NCBI RefSeq assembly: GCF_014495685.1
Contig: NZ_JACTVI010000027.1
Span: forward strand, 1-64,000
Source: Streptomyces sp. TRM68367
GTDB taxonomy: Bacteria > Actinomycetota > Actinomycetes > Streptomycetales > Streptomycetaceae
Reading direction: 5' to 3'
Length of the DNA stretch: 64,000 nucleotides
Shown here: positions 53,101 to 60,839 of the stretch, one piece after another
Layout: the number at the start of each line of letters is the position of its first letter
How positions within the stretch are numbered: the first letter of the stretch is position 1
Notes under the pieces: generated by a model
What the model was told of the DNA's origin: nothing
What the model saw: only the letters and a program-made list of their open reading frames with translations
The model's database searches: none
Position numbers and translations under genes: made by a program

Positions 53101-54826
53101 CCTGCGCCACCGCCTGCTGCGCGGCGTCCGATGAGGGGGCGAAGTCGTTGTCCCCCCTGTAGCCGGCGGTGACCATGTACGGGCTGTTGGCGGTGCTGGT
53201 GTAGGTGTGCGCCGCTGTTGCCAGACCGTCCACGACGACGACATTGACCGGGACGGTGCCGTCGCCGAAGTCGAACCAGACCGTCCCCGTGGGCGTGCCG
53301 GCTCCGGGGACGACGGTCGCGACGGCCGCGGTGAACCTCACCCGCTCGCCGACGACGGGGAGCTCCGGCGAGGAACTCAGTGTGGTGGTCGTGGCCGGGT
53401 CGAGATAGGTGTAGACGCGACCGCTGGCGACGCCGCCCAGGGTGGTCACCACCACCGGGACCCTTATAGCCGGCCCGGGCGGAGCCGGGGGTGCGGGGGG
53501 CGCGGTGAGGACGAGCCGGGCGTCGGAGACGACGGTCGGGTACACGCTGGTGGTGCCGAGGCGTACTTCCTCGGTGGTGTACAGGCCGATGCCGGTGATG
53601 GTGAGGGTGTTGCCGCCTGCGTTCGGGCCGGCGGTGGGAGAGACGGTGCGGATTCTCGGGGGCTCGAGGTAGAAGTAGGTGCCGATGGAGTAGGAGGCAC
53701 CTGCGATGGTGACGGTGACCGGGACGGCACCGCTGCCCGCGGGAGTGAGCGCGGTGATGATGGTGTCGTCCACGACCGTGAACGAGGTGGCGGGGCGGCC
53801 TCCGAAGCGGACCTGGGTGGCGTGGAGGAAGCCGCGTCCGGTGAGGATGACCGGGGTACCGCCTCCGCTGGGGCCCTGGTCGGGTGAGACGGCCACCGGG
53901 ATGTTCAGCAGTCTGACGGTGTCGCTGCCGGTGTCGGCCACATAGATGTGGTGACTGTCGGGGGTGACGGCAAGTCCATCAGGATTGCTGAGACCGGCGA
54001 CCGTGGAGGCGCGGGTGTTGGTGCCCAGGTTGATCGCAGTGAGCGAGCCGGAGCCGTCTTCGGTGACGTAGGCGAGGACGCCGCGGGGGCCCATGGCCAC
54101 GCAGACGGGGGCGTTGAAGCCGCCGATGGTCTTGGCGACGGTGTATGTGGTGGTGTCCACCACGCTGACGGTGCCGCTGCCGTGGTCGGTGACGTACAGG
54201 CGCTGGCCGTCGGGGGTGACGGCCAGGCCGCGCGGCTGGGTGAAGCCGCCGATGGTGGCGATGACTGTGAGGGTGCCGGTGTTGACGACCGTGACGGTGC
54301 CGCCGCCGAAGTCGCTGACGTACGCGTGCGGAATGTCCGGTGAGAGCGCGATCTCGTACGGGGTACTGCCCACCTCAACGCTCGTCACGACTGTGCGCGT
54401 GGCCGTATCGAGCACGATCAGGGTGCCGGTGTCCTGGCTGACCACGTAGGCACGGGCAGCGTCAGTGGAGAAGGCGATACCGGCGGGGGCGGAGATGCCG
54501 CCGATCGTCGCGGTGACGGCGTTCGTGGCCGTGGCGATCACACTGACCGTCCCGGAACCGGCGTTGCCCACATACGCCTCGGCTCCGGTGGGGTCGACGG
54601 CGACTCCCCACGGCCCTGATCCCACCGTGATGGTGGCGGTGGCGGTCCGCGTAGCGGTGTCGAGGGCGGTGACGGTGCCGGAGGCGAAGTTCGTCACGTA
54701 ACCCGTCCGGCCGACGCGGCTGAGGGCGATACCGGTCGGGCCGTTGCCTACCGGGATGGCAGCGATCGGCACAGCGAGGGCCGTGGCGGCCACGGTACGC
54801 GTGTGCGGAAGCAGATCGACGGACAC
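50129..54826 (-). CDS. Giant YVTN propeller + IPT/TIG + Ig-repeat protein
   Basis: A 1565-residue protein. Residues 15-315: seven YVTN/NHL-type blades of about 42 residues (NGPTGIALSRVGRTGYVTNF). Residues 315-480: two IPT/TIG domains (SPDQGPSGGGTPVILTGRGF; SPTAGPNAGGNTLTITGIG). Residues 480-1565: eleven Ig-like repeats of about 99 residues, each with PxxPVVGEPVTFTATV, GTPTGTVTFxFGDGT and a YTV(T)A.Y.GD.xFAGS end. The GTG at 54826 behind GAGAGGAAG starts VSVDLLPHTRTVAA: no Sec or lipoprotein signal. It looks like an adhesin or matrix protein; the export route is unclear. It follows the smaller IPT/TIG gene on the same strand. Confidence 0.85.
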   Translation of the reverse strand: MSVDLLPHTRTVAATALAVPIAAIPVGNGPTGIALSRVGRTGYVTNFASGTVTALDTATRTATATITVGSGPWGVAVDPTGAEAYVGNAGSGTVSVIATATNAVTATIGGISAPAGIAFSTDAARAYVVSQDTGTLIVLDTATRTVVTSVEVGSTPYEIALSPDIPHAYVSDFGGGTVTVVNTGTLTVIATIGGFTQPRGLAVTPDGQRLYVTDHGSGTVSVVDTTTYTVAKTIGGFNAPVCVAMGPRGVLAYVTEDGSGSLTAINLGTNTRASTVAGLSNPDGLAVTPDSHHIYVADTGSDTVRLLNIPVAVSPDQGPSGGGTPVILTGRGFLHATQVRFGGRPATSFTVVDDTIITALTPAGSGAVPVTVTIAGASYSIGTYFYLEPPRIRTVSPTAGPNAGGNTLTITGIGLYTTEEVRLGTTSVYPTVVSDARLVLTAPPAPPAPPGPAIRVPVVVTTLGGVASGRVYTYLDPATTTTLSSSPELPVVGERVRFTAAVATVVPGAGTPTGTVWFDFGDGTVPVNVVVVDGLATAAHTYTSTANSPYMVTAGYRGDNDFAPSSDAAQQAVAQAPTSTTVLSSPEPSSPDGPVSVTTRVIVAAPGTGRPTGTVTIDFGDGTPTVVQPLVDGLATVTHTYPASEATYTITAFYSGDTDYASSTDVHTHRVLANVRATTTSVASSPDASTAWQPVTFTATVAPVLPEAGTPTGTVTFDFGDGTPTVPVALADGVAVVSHTYTTATGSPYPVTAFYTSDNAELSSSVGYDTQTVNPAPTSTAVGSSAEPSLPGEPVTFTATVTPHAAGADAPAGTVSFDFGDGTARVAAPVEDGTAVITHAYATTVGSPYTVTAAYDGDADFAGSADTAAHTVDQASTSVAVASVPDPSVVGEPVAFTATVAPLAPGAGTPTGTVTFGFGDGTTSVTLPLTGAAATTDHTYTSATGSPYPVTVTYDGDTDFTGSTGAALHTVNRAFTTTAVASVPDPSVVGEPVAFTATVAPVTPGAGTPTGTVTFGFGDGTTPVTVLLTDGSATATHTYTGRSDGPEAVTATFDESVDFVPSTGAALHTVNRAFTTTAVASVPDPSVVGEPVAFTATVAPVTPGAGTPTGTVTFNFGDGTTPVAAPLAGGTATVTRPYTDRRDGPYTITATYSGDTRFADSTGTALHTVDRASTSTAVVSAPDPSVVGELVTFTATVTPAAPGAGTPTGTVTFGFGDGTTPVAATLADGTATVTHAYATRADSPYTITATYHESMAFAGSTGTDTHTVGQASTTTTLVSVPDPSVVGQPVTFTATVAPLAPGAGTPTGTVAFQFGDGTTSVTAPLAGGTATVTRPYTTRTGTPYTVNATYNASPDFAGSTGTDTHAVNRASTKTTVTSAPDPSVVGQPVTFTATVAPLAPGAGTPTGTVAFQFGDGTTSVTAPLASGTATVTRPYTARSSGLFTVTATYLGSTSFAGSSRTDPHTVDRALSTTTVVSSPDPSTPGQAMTVTATVTAVPPGAGTPTGSVTFAVANRSPVTSSLVNGSATTTVSTPLSVGTHSITATYIGSTDYTGSSGTDNHTVTP
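50150..53420. repeat. Eleven tandem ~297-base repeats
   Basis: In-frame repeats with spacing mostly 291-303 bases encode the Ig-like domains. Some neighbours are nearly identical in DNA: 51485-51643 and 51782-51940 match over about 159 bases, and 50530-50690 and 50827-50987 match almost throughout. The outer repeats near 53000-53400 are more diverged. This indicates recent duplication or gene conversion at the C-terminal end of the protein. Confidence 0.9.
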
Positions 54827-54859
54827 GGGCAGCTTCCTCTCCCAGGACGTAGGCCGGTG

Positions 54860-54896
54860 CCCGCCCGTGGCGCCGGCAAAGGCCGCCACGGGCGGG
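54860..54896 (-). terminator. Hairpin between the two IPT/TIG genes
   Basis: CCCGCCCGTGGCG (54860-54872) pairs perfectly with CGCCACGGGCGGG (54884-54896): a 13-bp stem with an 11-base loop. It lies between the small IPT/TIG gene and the giant gene, just before the latter's ribosome site. It may terminate or attenuate transcription into the giant gene. Confidence 0.75.
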
Positions 54897-54964
54897 TATG
54901 TGAAGGGGGTGTCGGCGCTCGCTTGGAGGAGCGCAGGCGCGTGACCCCGTCACTTCCGGACGGA

Positions 54965-55711
54965 TCAGATGCCAGGGCCGGCGACGTAGGTGAACGCGCC
55001 GACCTCCGTGTCCGACCCTGCGGGGTTGGTCACGACCACGTCGGCCGCTCCCGCAGTCCCGGGCGGGGTGACGGCGGACAGCGTGGTGGTGTTGATCACC
55101 GAGAACGGCGCCGCGGTGCCGCCGAAGGTGACCGAGTCGGTGCTGTCGAGGTTGGTGCCGGTGATGGTCACCGCCGTACCCCCCGACGTCGGACCCGAGG
55201 TCGGGGTGATGGCCCCGATCGCCGGGATGTCGACGTAGGTGTAGGCAAGACCGTTGTTCGTGCCCCCGGCGGTGGTGACGCTCACCGCCACCGGGCCGGC
55301 CGCCGCGCCCGCGGGCACTGTGACGCTCAGCGAGCTGTCGGAGTTCACCGTCGGCGTGGCGGTCACCCCGCCGAAGTCCACACTGGTCGCCGTGGACAGA
55401 CCGGTGCCGCTGATGGTGATGCTGTTGCCGCCGGCCAGCGGCCCGGAGGACGTGTCCAGAGAGGACTTGAACGGGGCACCCACATAGAAGAACGGCACCG
55501 GGTTGCTGGTCCCGCCCGGAGTGGTCACGGTGACCCCGACCGTGCCGGTTCCCGACGGGGAGACGGCGGTGACCTGGGTCGGTGAGACCTGGGTGACGCT
55601 CGTCGCCGACTTGCTGCCGAACTTCACCGCGCTGGTGCCGGACAGGTTCGTACCCGTGATGGTCACCAGCGTCCCACCGCCGGTTGAACCCTGATTGGGA
55701 GAAATAGGCAT
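54965..55711 (-). CDS. Three-domain IPT/TIG protein
   Basis: A 248-residue protein of three consecutive IPT/TIG domains, each opening with a proline-containing ISPNQGSTGGGTLVTITGTN-like strand and ending in an aromatic strand (VPFFYVG, LAYTYVD, GAFTYVAG). The ATG at 55711 is chosen because GCGAGGAAAAAAC precedes it and the first domain starts at once (MPISPNQGS), leaving no signal peptide. A longer start at 55831 would add a hydrophobic stretch (AVLLLPVAAGAGWSCWFLV) but has its ribosome site touching the codon. Partner of the giant gene downstream. Confidence 0.82.
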   Translation of the reverse strand: MPISPNQGSTGGGTLVTITGTNLSGTSAVKFGSKSATSVTQVSPTQVTAVSPSGTGTVGVTVTTPGGTSNPVPFFYVGAPFKSSLDTSSGPLAGGNSITISGTGLSTATSVDFGGVTATPTVNSDSSLSVTVPAGAAAGPVAVSVTTAGGTNNGLAYTYVDIPAIGAITPTSGPTSGGTAVTITGTNLDSTDSVTFGGTAAPFSVINTTTLSAVTPPGTAGAADVVVTNPAGSDTEVGAFTYVAGPGI

Positions 55712-56642
55712 GGCAGTTTTTTCCTCGCTTCTCACAGGGGACATGACGAGGAACCAGCAGGACCAGCCAGCACCTGCCGCAACAGGCAAGAGCAAGACCG
55801 CAAACGGGCAAGCGCAGCAGCCCTCTGCCATCTCCTGTGGGCACGGGAAAAACCGGCAACGGCTGCCTTCTGGAACGCTCTCCCGGCGCGGGATGGGCAG
55901 CCCGCCGGTTCACACTCTCAGTGACCCACACCTCCAACTGAGTGACAAGGCACCATCACACCGAATCACCCGAATGGAGTAAGTCCAGCAGTATGCGCAG
56001 CATGCGGCCGGATGAGGAAAATCGAGGTCAGCGCCCCGAGAAGCCACCTGACGGACGAAAGCAGATCACTTTCAACGATCACAATGGCAAGTAGTTACGG
56101 TAGCTGCCCCCAGACACTGCGTCACACATGGGAGAAGCCGGCCAAAGCTGAGGCTCAACGGTGGATCCACCGCACCTCCGAGTAGGCCCACTCGGGCTTC
56201 GGGTGCGGTACCTGAGGCAGTGGGAGTGCACAGTCGGCCTGCATCGGCATGGACTACGGGCAGCTGTGACCTCTGTCCACAACTTCGGCTCCACGGCCAG
56301 CCCGCCGGGTAGCGCCCACCAGGCTTCGGCGAGCATCGGCGGGAGTGGAGGATTCAGCACCACGCCACCACATCCAGGCGGTGCTTGCCCGGCCCGCGCG
56401 CTGGGCACACACCGAACGCATCAGCGCCTGCGCGGACGCCGACAACCGTGCTTGCTTCCCTGCATACTGGTGCAGAGGCAGTGTTCCGGTAGTGTGCTAT
56501 TCAGCGGCTCTGAGGACTGCTTGACCTGGTCTGAGGCCGGTGCCGTGCACGAGGCCGCCGGGTAGCGGGATGCGGCCAGCCGCGTAATCGCACGCGATAA
56601 ACCCGGCGACGTCGGCGATCACCCCCGGGATACTGGTCGCCC
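55712..56642. other. 931-base region without a supported gene
   Basis: The left 300 bases should carry the promoter of the IPT/TIG genes (minus strand), and 55930-56100 is AT-richer than the surroundings. Open frames around 56079-56565 have poor codon composition on both strands and no ribosome site; I do not call them. A short palindrome CCGAGT-AGGCCC-ACTCGG is at 56177-56194. Confidence 0.5.
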
Positions 56643-57389
56643 ATGGATGAGGTCAAAGTCGTCGTCGCCCATTCCGAGCGTGCGACTCTGCGCGTCGGCG
56701 ACGTGTTCCTGAAGGTGGACGCCGATCAGGCGCGCATCGACGTCGAGGTCGAGGCGATGTCCCTCGCGCCGGTCCCGACCCCGGAGGTCCTGTGGCGCAA
56801 GCCGCCCGTGCTCGCCCTCGCCGCACTCCCGGGGACGACGCTTGGGCGCCTCGGCGGGCCGTCGACCGGGTCGCCGGCCGGGTGGGCCGCTGCGGGCGCC
56901 GCCATCCGGAAGCTGCACGACGCGCCGCTGCCGCCCCGGCCGGGCCGGGCCGGCCGGAGCATCGCCGCGCTGGCGACGGAACTCGACGACGAGTGCGAGT
57001 TGCTCGTGACGAACGGCATCCTGCCCGCCGACCTGGTCACCCGCAACCGCCTGGTCGCCGAGGCCGCGCTCCGGCCGTGGACTCCGTCGTTCACGCACGG
57101 CGACCTGCAGATCGCGCACGTCTTCGTCGACGGCGACGAGGTCACGGGCATCATCGACTGGTCCGAGGCGGGCCAGGGTGATGCCCGGTACGACCTCGCC
57201 ACCTTCACGCTCGGACACGAGGAGCACCTTGACGACGTCATCGCCGGCTACGGCACTGACATCGACCTCGATGTGATCCACGCGTGGTGGTCGTTGCGAA
57301 GCCTGCTGGCGGTTCGCTGGCTGGTCGAGCACGGTTTCGACCCGTTCGCGCCGGGTTGCGAGGTCGACGTGCTGCGATCCCGGATGTGA
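56643..57389 (+). CDS. APH-family phosphotransferase
   Basis: A 248-residue kinase-like protein. The catalytic loop is FTHGDLQIAHVFVDGDE, where the residue normally Asn (HGDxxxxN) is His, and the metal motif is IIDWSEAGQGDARYDLA. The N-lobe is very short (about 45 residues) compared with the usual 300-residue APH. Substrate cannot be inferred; members phosphorylate aminoglycosides, macrolides, homoserine or other alcohols. The ATG at 56643 lacks a strong ribosome site. A 34-base stretch (56791-56824) recurs in the next pseudogene. Confidence 0.82.
   Translation: MDEVKVVVAHSERATLRVGDVFLKVDADQARIDVEVEAMSLAPVPTPEVLWRKPPVLALAALPGTTLGRLGGPSTGSPAGWAAAGAAIRKLHDAPLPPRPGRAGRSIAALATELDDECELLVTNGILPADLVTRNRLVAEAALRPWTPSFTHGDLQIAHVFVDGDEVTGIIDWSEAGQGDARYDLATFTLGHEEHLDDVIAGYGTDIDLDVIHAWWSLRSLLAVRWLVEHGFDPFAPGCEVDVLRSRM
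56791..56824. repeat. 34-base direct repeat, copy 1
   Basis: Starts TGTGGCGCAAGCCGCCC and is identical over 34 bases to 57485-57518. Within the phosphotransferase it encodes WRKPPVLALA, a natural-looking part of the protein, so this is probably the source copy. Confidence 0.9.
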
Positions 57390-57408
57390 GGCTGTGCGGG
57401 CCCTACTG

Positions 57409-58308
57409 CTACGACATTTTGTTCTGAGTCGTGAGAGCCGCGAGGTAGTCGGCCCAGCTGTCCTGGGCCAAAGCCGCCCACTGATGTGGCGCAAGCCGCC
57501 CGTGCTCGCCCTCGCCGCTGCGACCGATCAGTACGCGGGTGACGCCGCAGAGGGCACAGGGCTCCGGGTTGCGTCGACGCCTGTTGTAGCAGGGCGAGCA
57601 GAGGGGGCCGACCGGCCATGTGGTGACGGTGGCCTTCTTGTTGCGGCCGCAGTCGACGCATCGGTGCGTAGGCCGGGGGCGGCATGGGTCGCAGAGGAAG
57701 ACTCCGCCGGCTCTGCTGCTGCGCGCGCCGTCGCGGAAGCGTCCGCAGGCGGCGCAAATCCCCTCGAACCTGTAGCAGTTGTCGCAGACGCCCGGCTCGC
57801 CGTCCTCGCTTGGCGAGTCGCCGGATTTGGCCGCACTTGCCGCAGAGCTTGGCCGGGGCGACGTAACAGCGGCGGCAGACCGGCCCCTCGGCGGAGTTTG
57901 ACTGCACGGGGCCCACGGTCTTGCAGCGGACCCTGGTCCGTGAACCCGGCGCAGAGGCGACACAGGGGGACCCTGGCCCCGTCCCTGAGCCGCATCCGGT
58001 AGGTGCCGAGGCGCCCGCAGTCGGCGCAGGGCCCGATGAACCGGTGGCGGCTCTCGTAGCAGGAGCGGCAGACCGCTCCTTCCTCCTCTGTCCGGGTGAC
58101 GATGTGACCGTCCTTCCCGCAGTACGAGCACGGGTGCAGTTCGGTCCGGGAGACGCACCAGTCGCATGCGCGGCCTTGCGGAGTGACACGGGGAACCTTG
58201 CGCCCTGCGCGGCCGCAGATCACGCAGGCGAGCTGGGTGACGGCATCGCCGTGCCCGGCCGGTGCACTGCAGGATGTCGCAGAGCGCCGCGAGGGTGTCC
58301 ATGCTCAT
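57409..58308 (-). pseudogene. XRE-HTH tail + zinc-ribbon protein, multiply frameshifted
   Basis: The 5' end (MSMDTLAALCDILQCT) is the last helix of an XRE HTH. Zinc-ribbon units follow in three frames: CDWCVSRTELHPCSYCG and CRSCYESRHRFIGPCADCG; then CRRCYVAPAKLCGKCG; then CDNCYRFEGICAACG, CRPRPTHRCVDCG and CSPCYNRRRR...CALCG. At least two frame changes separate them and the start of the HTH is lost. Intact relatives I recall sit just downstream of a phage-type integrase, as the integrase remnant does here. The end carries a 34-base copy of phosphotransferase DNA. Confidence 0.75.
57485..57518. repeat. 34-base direct repeat, copy 2
   Basis: Identical to 56791-56824, 694 bases away in the same orientation. 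It lies antisense within the 3' end of the zinc-ribbon pseudogene (there read as EGEHGRLAPH), where the family sequence breaks down, so it looks like an acquired fragment or recombination scar. Confidence 0.9.
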
Positions 58309-58747
58309 CCGCTGAGTGGTTCAAGGTGTCGGTGACCCAGTCCATTTCCGGGATCAGCAGCACCGTTCGCCGCTTCGGCGGCGCCCCCTTGCTCGACTTG
58401 CCGAACCGCACCATGACGCTGCCGTACTTGCCGTACTGGGGCGCCTTGTGGTTCCGGCGCAGGTCGACGAGGTCGACCTTGGACGACTCCGTCCGTCGGG
58501 TGCCGTAGGCGTAGACGGTCTTGAGTACGGCCGCGTCACGCAGGGCGGCCAAGGCTCCTTTGCGGCCCTGGCCGCGTATTCGGCCCGCCCGGGCGTTAGG
58601 GGTGGGCGAGGCAGCAGTCCGCGCGCCGGTGAACGGGTCCCGTCGGACGTCCTCCATTAGCTTGGTGATCCGCGCAAGCATCCTGCGATCGCTCTTGAGC
58701 CAGGACGTGTAGTCCTCGCAGCCCTGATCCTCGAAGACGAGCCTCAC
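58220..58747 (-). pseudogene. YoeB toxin N-terminus fused in frame to integrase fragment
   Basis: Residues 1-42 (MRLVFEDQGCEDYTSWLKSD; LARITKLMEDVRRDPFTG) are the N-terminal half of a YoeB/Txe mRNA interferase. From about residue 52 the sequence becomes the middle of a tyrosine recombinase (AALRDAAVLKTVYAYGTRRT ... KRRTVLLIPEMDWVTDTL), including the first catalytic Arg. The YoeB catalytic C-terminus and the integrase HxxR...Y box are both missing. The frame then runs into the zinc-ribbon pseudogene. A 175-residue product could be translated but neither activity should remain. Confidence 0.75.
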
Positions 58748-58833
58748 GCAGCACCCTCACGTGCGGCATCCGGCAGGTACGAGCCTTCACGCAGCGCTGC
58801 ACAATCCTCGGCGGAGATGAGTACGGCATTGTC
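58744..58833 (-). pseudogene. YefM antitoxin remnant
   Basis: NAVLISAEDCAALREGSYL is the conserved DNA-binding/central part of YefM (usually SAEDYAAL), followed directly by a PDAAREGAA tail whose stop overlaps the YoeB start (ATGA). The N-terminal 40 residues and the toxin-binding middle are deleted. It confirms that a yefM-yoeB module once stood here. Confidence 0.7.
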
Positions 58834-59028
58834 CCAGCAGCGGAACAGCAAGGGGTCAACCCCGGAGAAACCGACCCCTTGCCACCAGCGGAAACACCCC
58901 TCTGGGAGATCCAAGCCAGCACAGCACCAGCACCGGCGGCAGCCCCGGTCCGCACAGCCGCCGGCCAAGGACGGTGCACCGCCGACGATCTCGTGGCCCG
59001 GGCCTTGCCGAGTCGCTACGGTTGAGCC

Positions 59029-59610
59029 ATGACAGCTCTGCCCGACTGGATGCGCCCGCCGCGAGAGGAGGGCTGGTTCGCGGACGACTTGGACCGCCTC
59101 CCCGAGGCGCCTCGCCACACCGAGCTGATCGACGGAGCCCTCGTTTTCATGATGTCGCCGCAGAGGTGGTGGCACGGCCACCTCGTCACCATGCTCACCG
59201 TCGCCCTCATGGAGCAGGCGCCCGGCGATGTCAGGGTCGGCCGTGGGATGACCATAAAGCTCGACGAGCGAAACCGGCCCGAACCGGATCTGCTGTTGAC
59301 GACGGCCGATTACGACGGAGACCGCACCTGGTTCGCGCCGGACGAAGTGCGACTCGTCATCGAGGTCGTCTCACCCGAGTCCGCGCACCGGGACCGCACG
59401 GTCAAGCTGCGCAAGTACGCGGAGGCCGGCATCCCGCACTACTGGTGCATCGAGGACGAAGGCGGGGCCCCTGTCGTCCACGTCTACGAACTCGACGAAC
59501 CGGCCGGCGCCTACGCGCCCGCCGGCATCTTCCGAGGCACTCTGAAGCGCCCAGTGCCTTTCGAGATCAGCCTGAATCTCGACAAGCTCACCCCGCCGCG
59601 GGGCAATTAG
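59029..59610 (+). CDS. Uma2-family (DUF820) protein
   Basis: A 193-residue protein of the Uma2 family, a restriction-endonuclease-like fold of uncertain activity that is abundant in Streptomyces. Motifs: ELIDGALVFMM, RPEPDLLLTTADY, RLVIEVVSPESAHRDRTVKL, KYAEAGIPHYWCIED. The Asp/Glu and Lys of a PD-(D/E)xK-like site are present. It begins at the ATG at 59029 and looks intact among pseudogenes. Confidence 0.9.
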   Translation: MTALPDWMRPPREEGWFADDLDRLPEAPRHTELIDGALVFMMSPQRWWHGHLVTMLTVALMEQAPGDVRVGRGMTIKLDERNRPEPDLLLTTADYDGDRTWFAPDEVRLVIEVVSPESAHRDRTVKLRKYAEAGIPHYWCIEDEGGAPVVHVYELDEPAGAYAPAGIFRGTLKRPVPFEISLNLDKLTPPRGN

Positions 59611-59855
59611 TGCCCCGACAGGCAACGTTTGCCCGTCAAGGAGCGGCGTCCGGTGCGTGCTCTCGGCGTGCCGGCCGGAAGTCCTCGTGCTGGATGTACT
59701 TGGGCTTTCGGCCGGTGCGGCGAGAGGGCGTGCCGGGCGCCGCGACGGGGCGAAACGTTGCCTGCCGGGACCTAGGATACGGGGAAGATAGACACCGCTC
59801 GGCTGCAGTGGGTGCTCTCCCGCCTTCAGGTCCAGGCGTCACCCAGGCGGACAGC

Positions 59856-59979
59856 CTCACCGCGGTGCAGCTGCTGAGCGACGCCGGCGGCCTGCACGGC
59901 CACAAATACGCCATCGATGCTCTCGTCGTCGCGATGGCGCTCCGCTCCCCAGCGCCCGTGCTTGTTCTGACCTCGGCGT
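59856..59979 (+). pseudogene. PIN-domain (VapC-like) toxin C-terminal fragment
   Basis: The frame reads LTAVQLLSDAGGLHGHKYAI then DALVVAMALRSPAPVLVLTS, the last helix-strand part of PIN-domain toxins, with the conserved Asp. The N-terminal catalytic half and a VapB partner are missing, and the frame runs into unrelated sequence. The preceding stretch 59611-59855 holds no supported gene. Confidence 0.65.
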
Positions 59980-59984
59980 TTACC

Positions 59985-60545
59985 CCTTTGGACGAAGCGG
60001 GCAGCAGATCGCGCCGACGACGCCCAGGGTCACGGGACTCCCCCCGCGCGAGGCCGCATCGAGGCCGACGAGCAGCTCGGCGACCCGGCGGCGGTAGGTG
60101 CGCAGCGACATGCCCAGTTCCCGTGCGGCCGCCTCGTCGGTGGCGCCGGAGCCCAGAGCGCGCAGGACTTCGACGGTCCGGTCGTCGATGCGGGGCCGTC
60201 GCGAATCGAGGACGGCGGACAGGTCCGCTGCGCTCTGCCAAGCGGCTTCGAACCACGGTTCCCTGCGGAAGCGGGGCCGGGGCGGTCCGCACCTGGAAGC
60301 CATGGGCGACCATCTCCCGCAGGGCCTCCCGGTCACGCCCGTCGGCGAGAGCTGCGGGGCTGTACAGCTTCCGTGCCCGGGGCGCACCGCCGCGACGCGC
60401 GTGGTCGGCGGGCGGCCTCGCGGGCTCCGGGCCAGGTGTCGAGGTCGTGGGCGATGTGGACCCATTCCGCGTCGTCCGCCTGTGTCAGGGGCTTGATCCG
60501 AGCCCAGAACTCGACCTCGCCGCGGAGCTCCATGACCTGTGGCAT
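59985..60545 (-). pseudogene. LuxR-type regulator remnant, frameshifted
   Basis: Pieces in three frames: MPQVMELRGEVEFWARIKPL and DDAEWVHIAHDLDTW (60545 on), then MVAHGFQVRTAPAPLP, then RIDDRTVEVLRALGSGATDE and AAARELGMSLRTYRRRVAEL. The last is a LuxR/GerE-type HTH with a conserved C-terminal helix. Two indels and probably a deletion separate the parts. A full-length relative would be about 330 residues. Confidence 0.6.
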
Positions 60546-60609
60546 ACCTCAACTGAGCCGTTGGCGCAAAGTGCCACGCTCTCGTTGGAGGGATAGGGGC
60601 GCTGCAGGC

Positions 60610-60800
60610 TCGACGACGAGCGGCTGGCCAGGGGGCGGCCCGGCACGGTGCCACCGTCGCCCAGGTCGGCCTGGCATGGCTGCTCACTTCTTCCCCGGTG
60701 ACCCTGGCCCCCTGGCACGGGATCCCTCGCCCACCTGGAGGAGAACATGGCCGCCGCCGCGATCACCCTCACCGAGGAAGACCTTGCCGAGCTCGCCTGA
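60610..60800 (+). pseudogene. Aldo/keto reductase 3' remnant
   Basis: HGATVAQVGLAWLLTSSPVT followed, after a frame change near 60715, by LEENMAAAAITLTEEDLAEL ending at the TGA 60798-60800. This is the C-terminal 60 residues of an aldo/keto reductase (AWLL...P.PGT...HLEEN). The barrel with the catalytic Tyr is absent. Confidence 0.65.
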
Positions 60801-60839
60801 ACACCGACCTCGTCCCGCTTCCCAAACGAGGCACAGCCC

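Noticed and set aside
50150..53420. CRISPR array
   Set aside because: The repeats are about 297 bases, in frame and coding; no short repeat-spacer pattern exists here or elsewhere in the window.
50190..53950. Long plus-strand open frames antisense to the giant repeat protein
   Set aside because: They recur with the 297-base repeat period and have repetitive, unnatural compositions; they are shadows of the minus-strand Ig repeats.
56079..56565. Possible small genes in the 931-base gap
   Set aside because: Overlapping frames on both strands, no ribosome site, no recognisable motif.
56791..57518. 34-base repeats as attL/attR of an integrated element
   Set aside because: They enclose only part of a kinase gene and an integrase-linked pseudogene outside the interval, and copy 1 is coding sequence; a recombination scar is likelier.
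59636..59860. Minus-strand frame ending in RTGRKPKYIQHEDF
   Set aside because: The tail looks like a basic protein end but the upstream frame merges with the LuxR remnant and no family fits.
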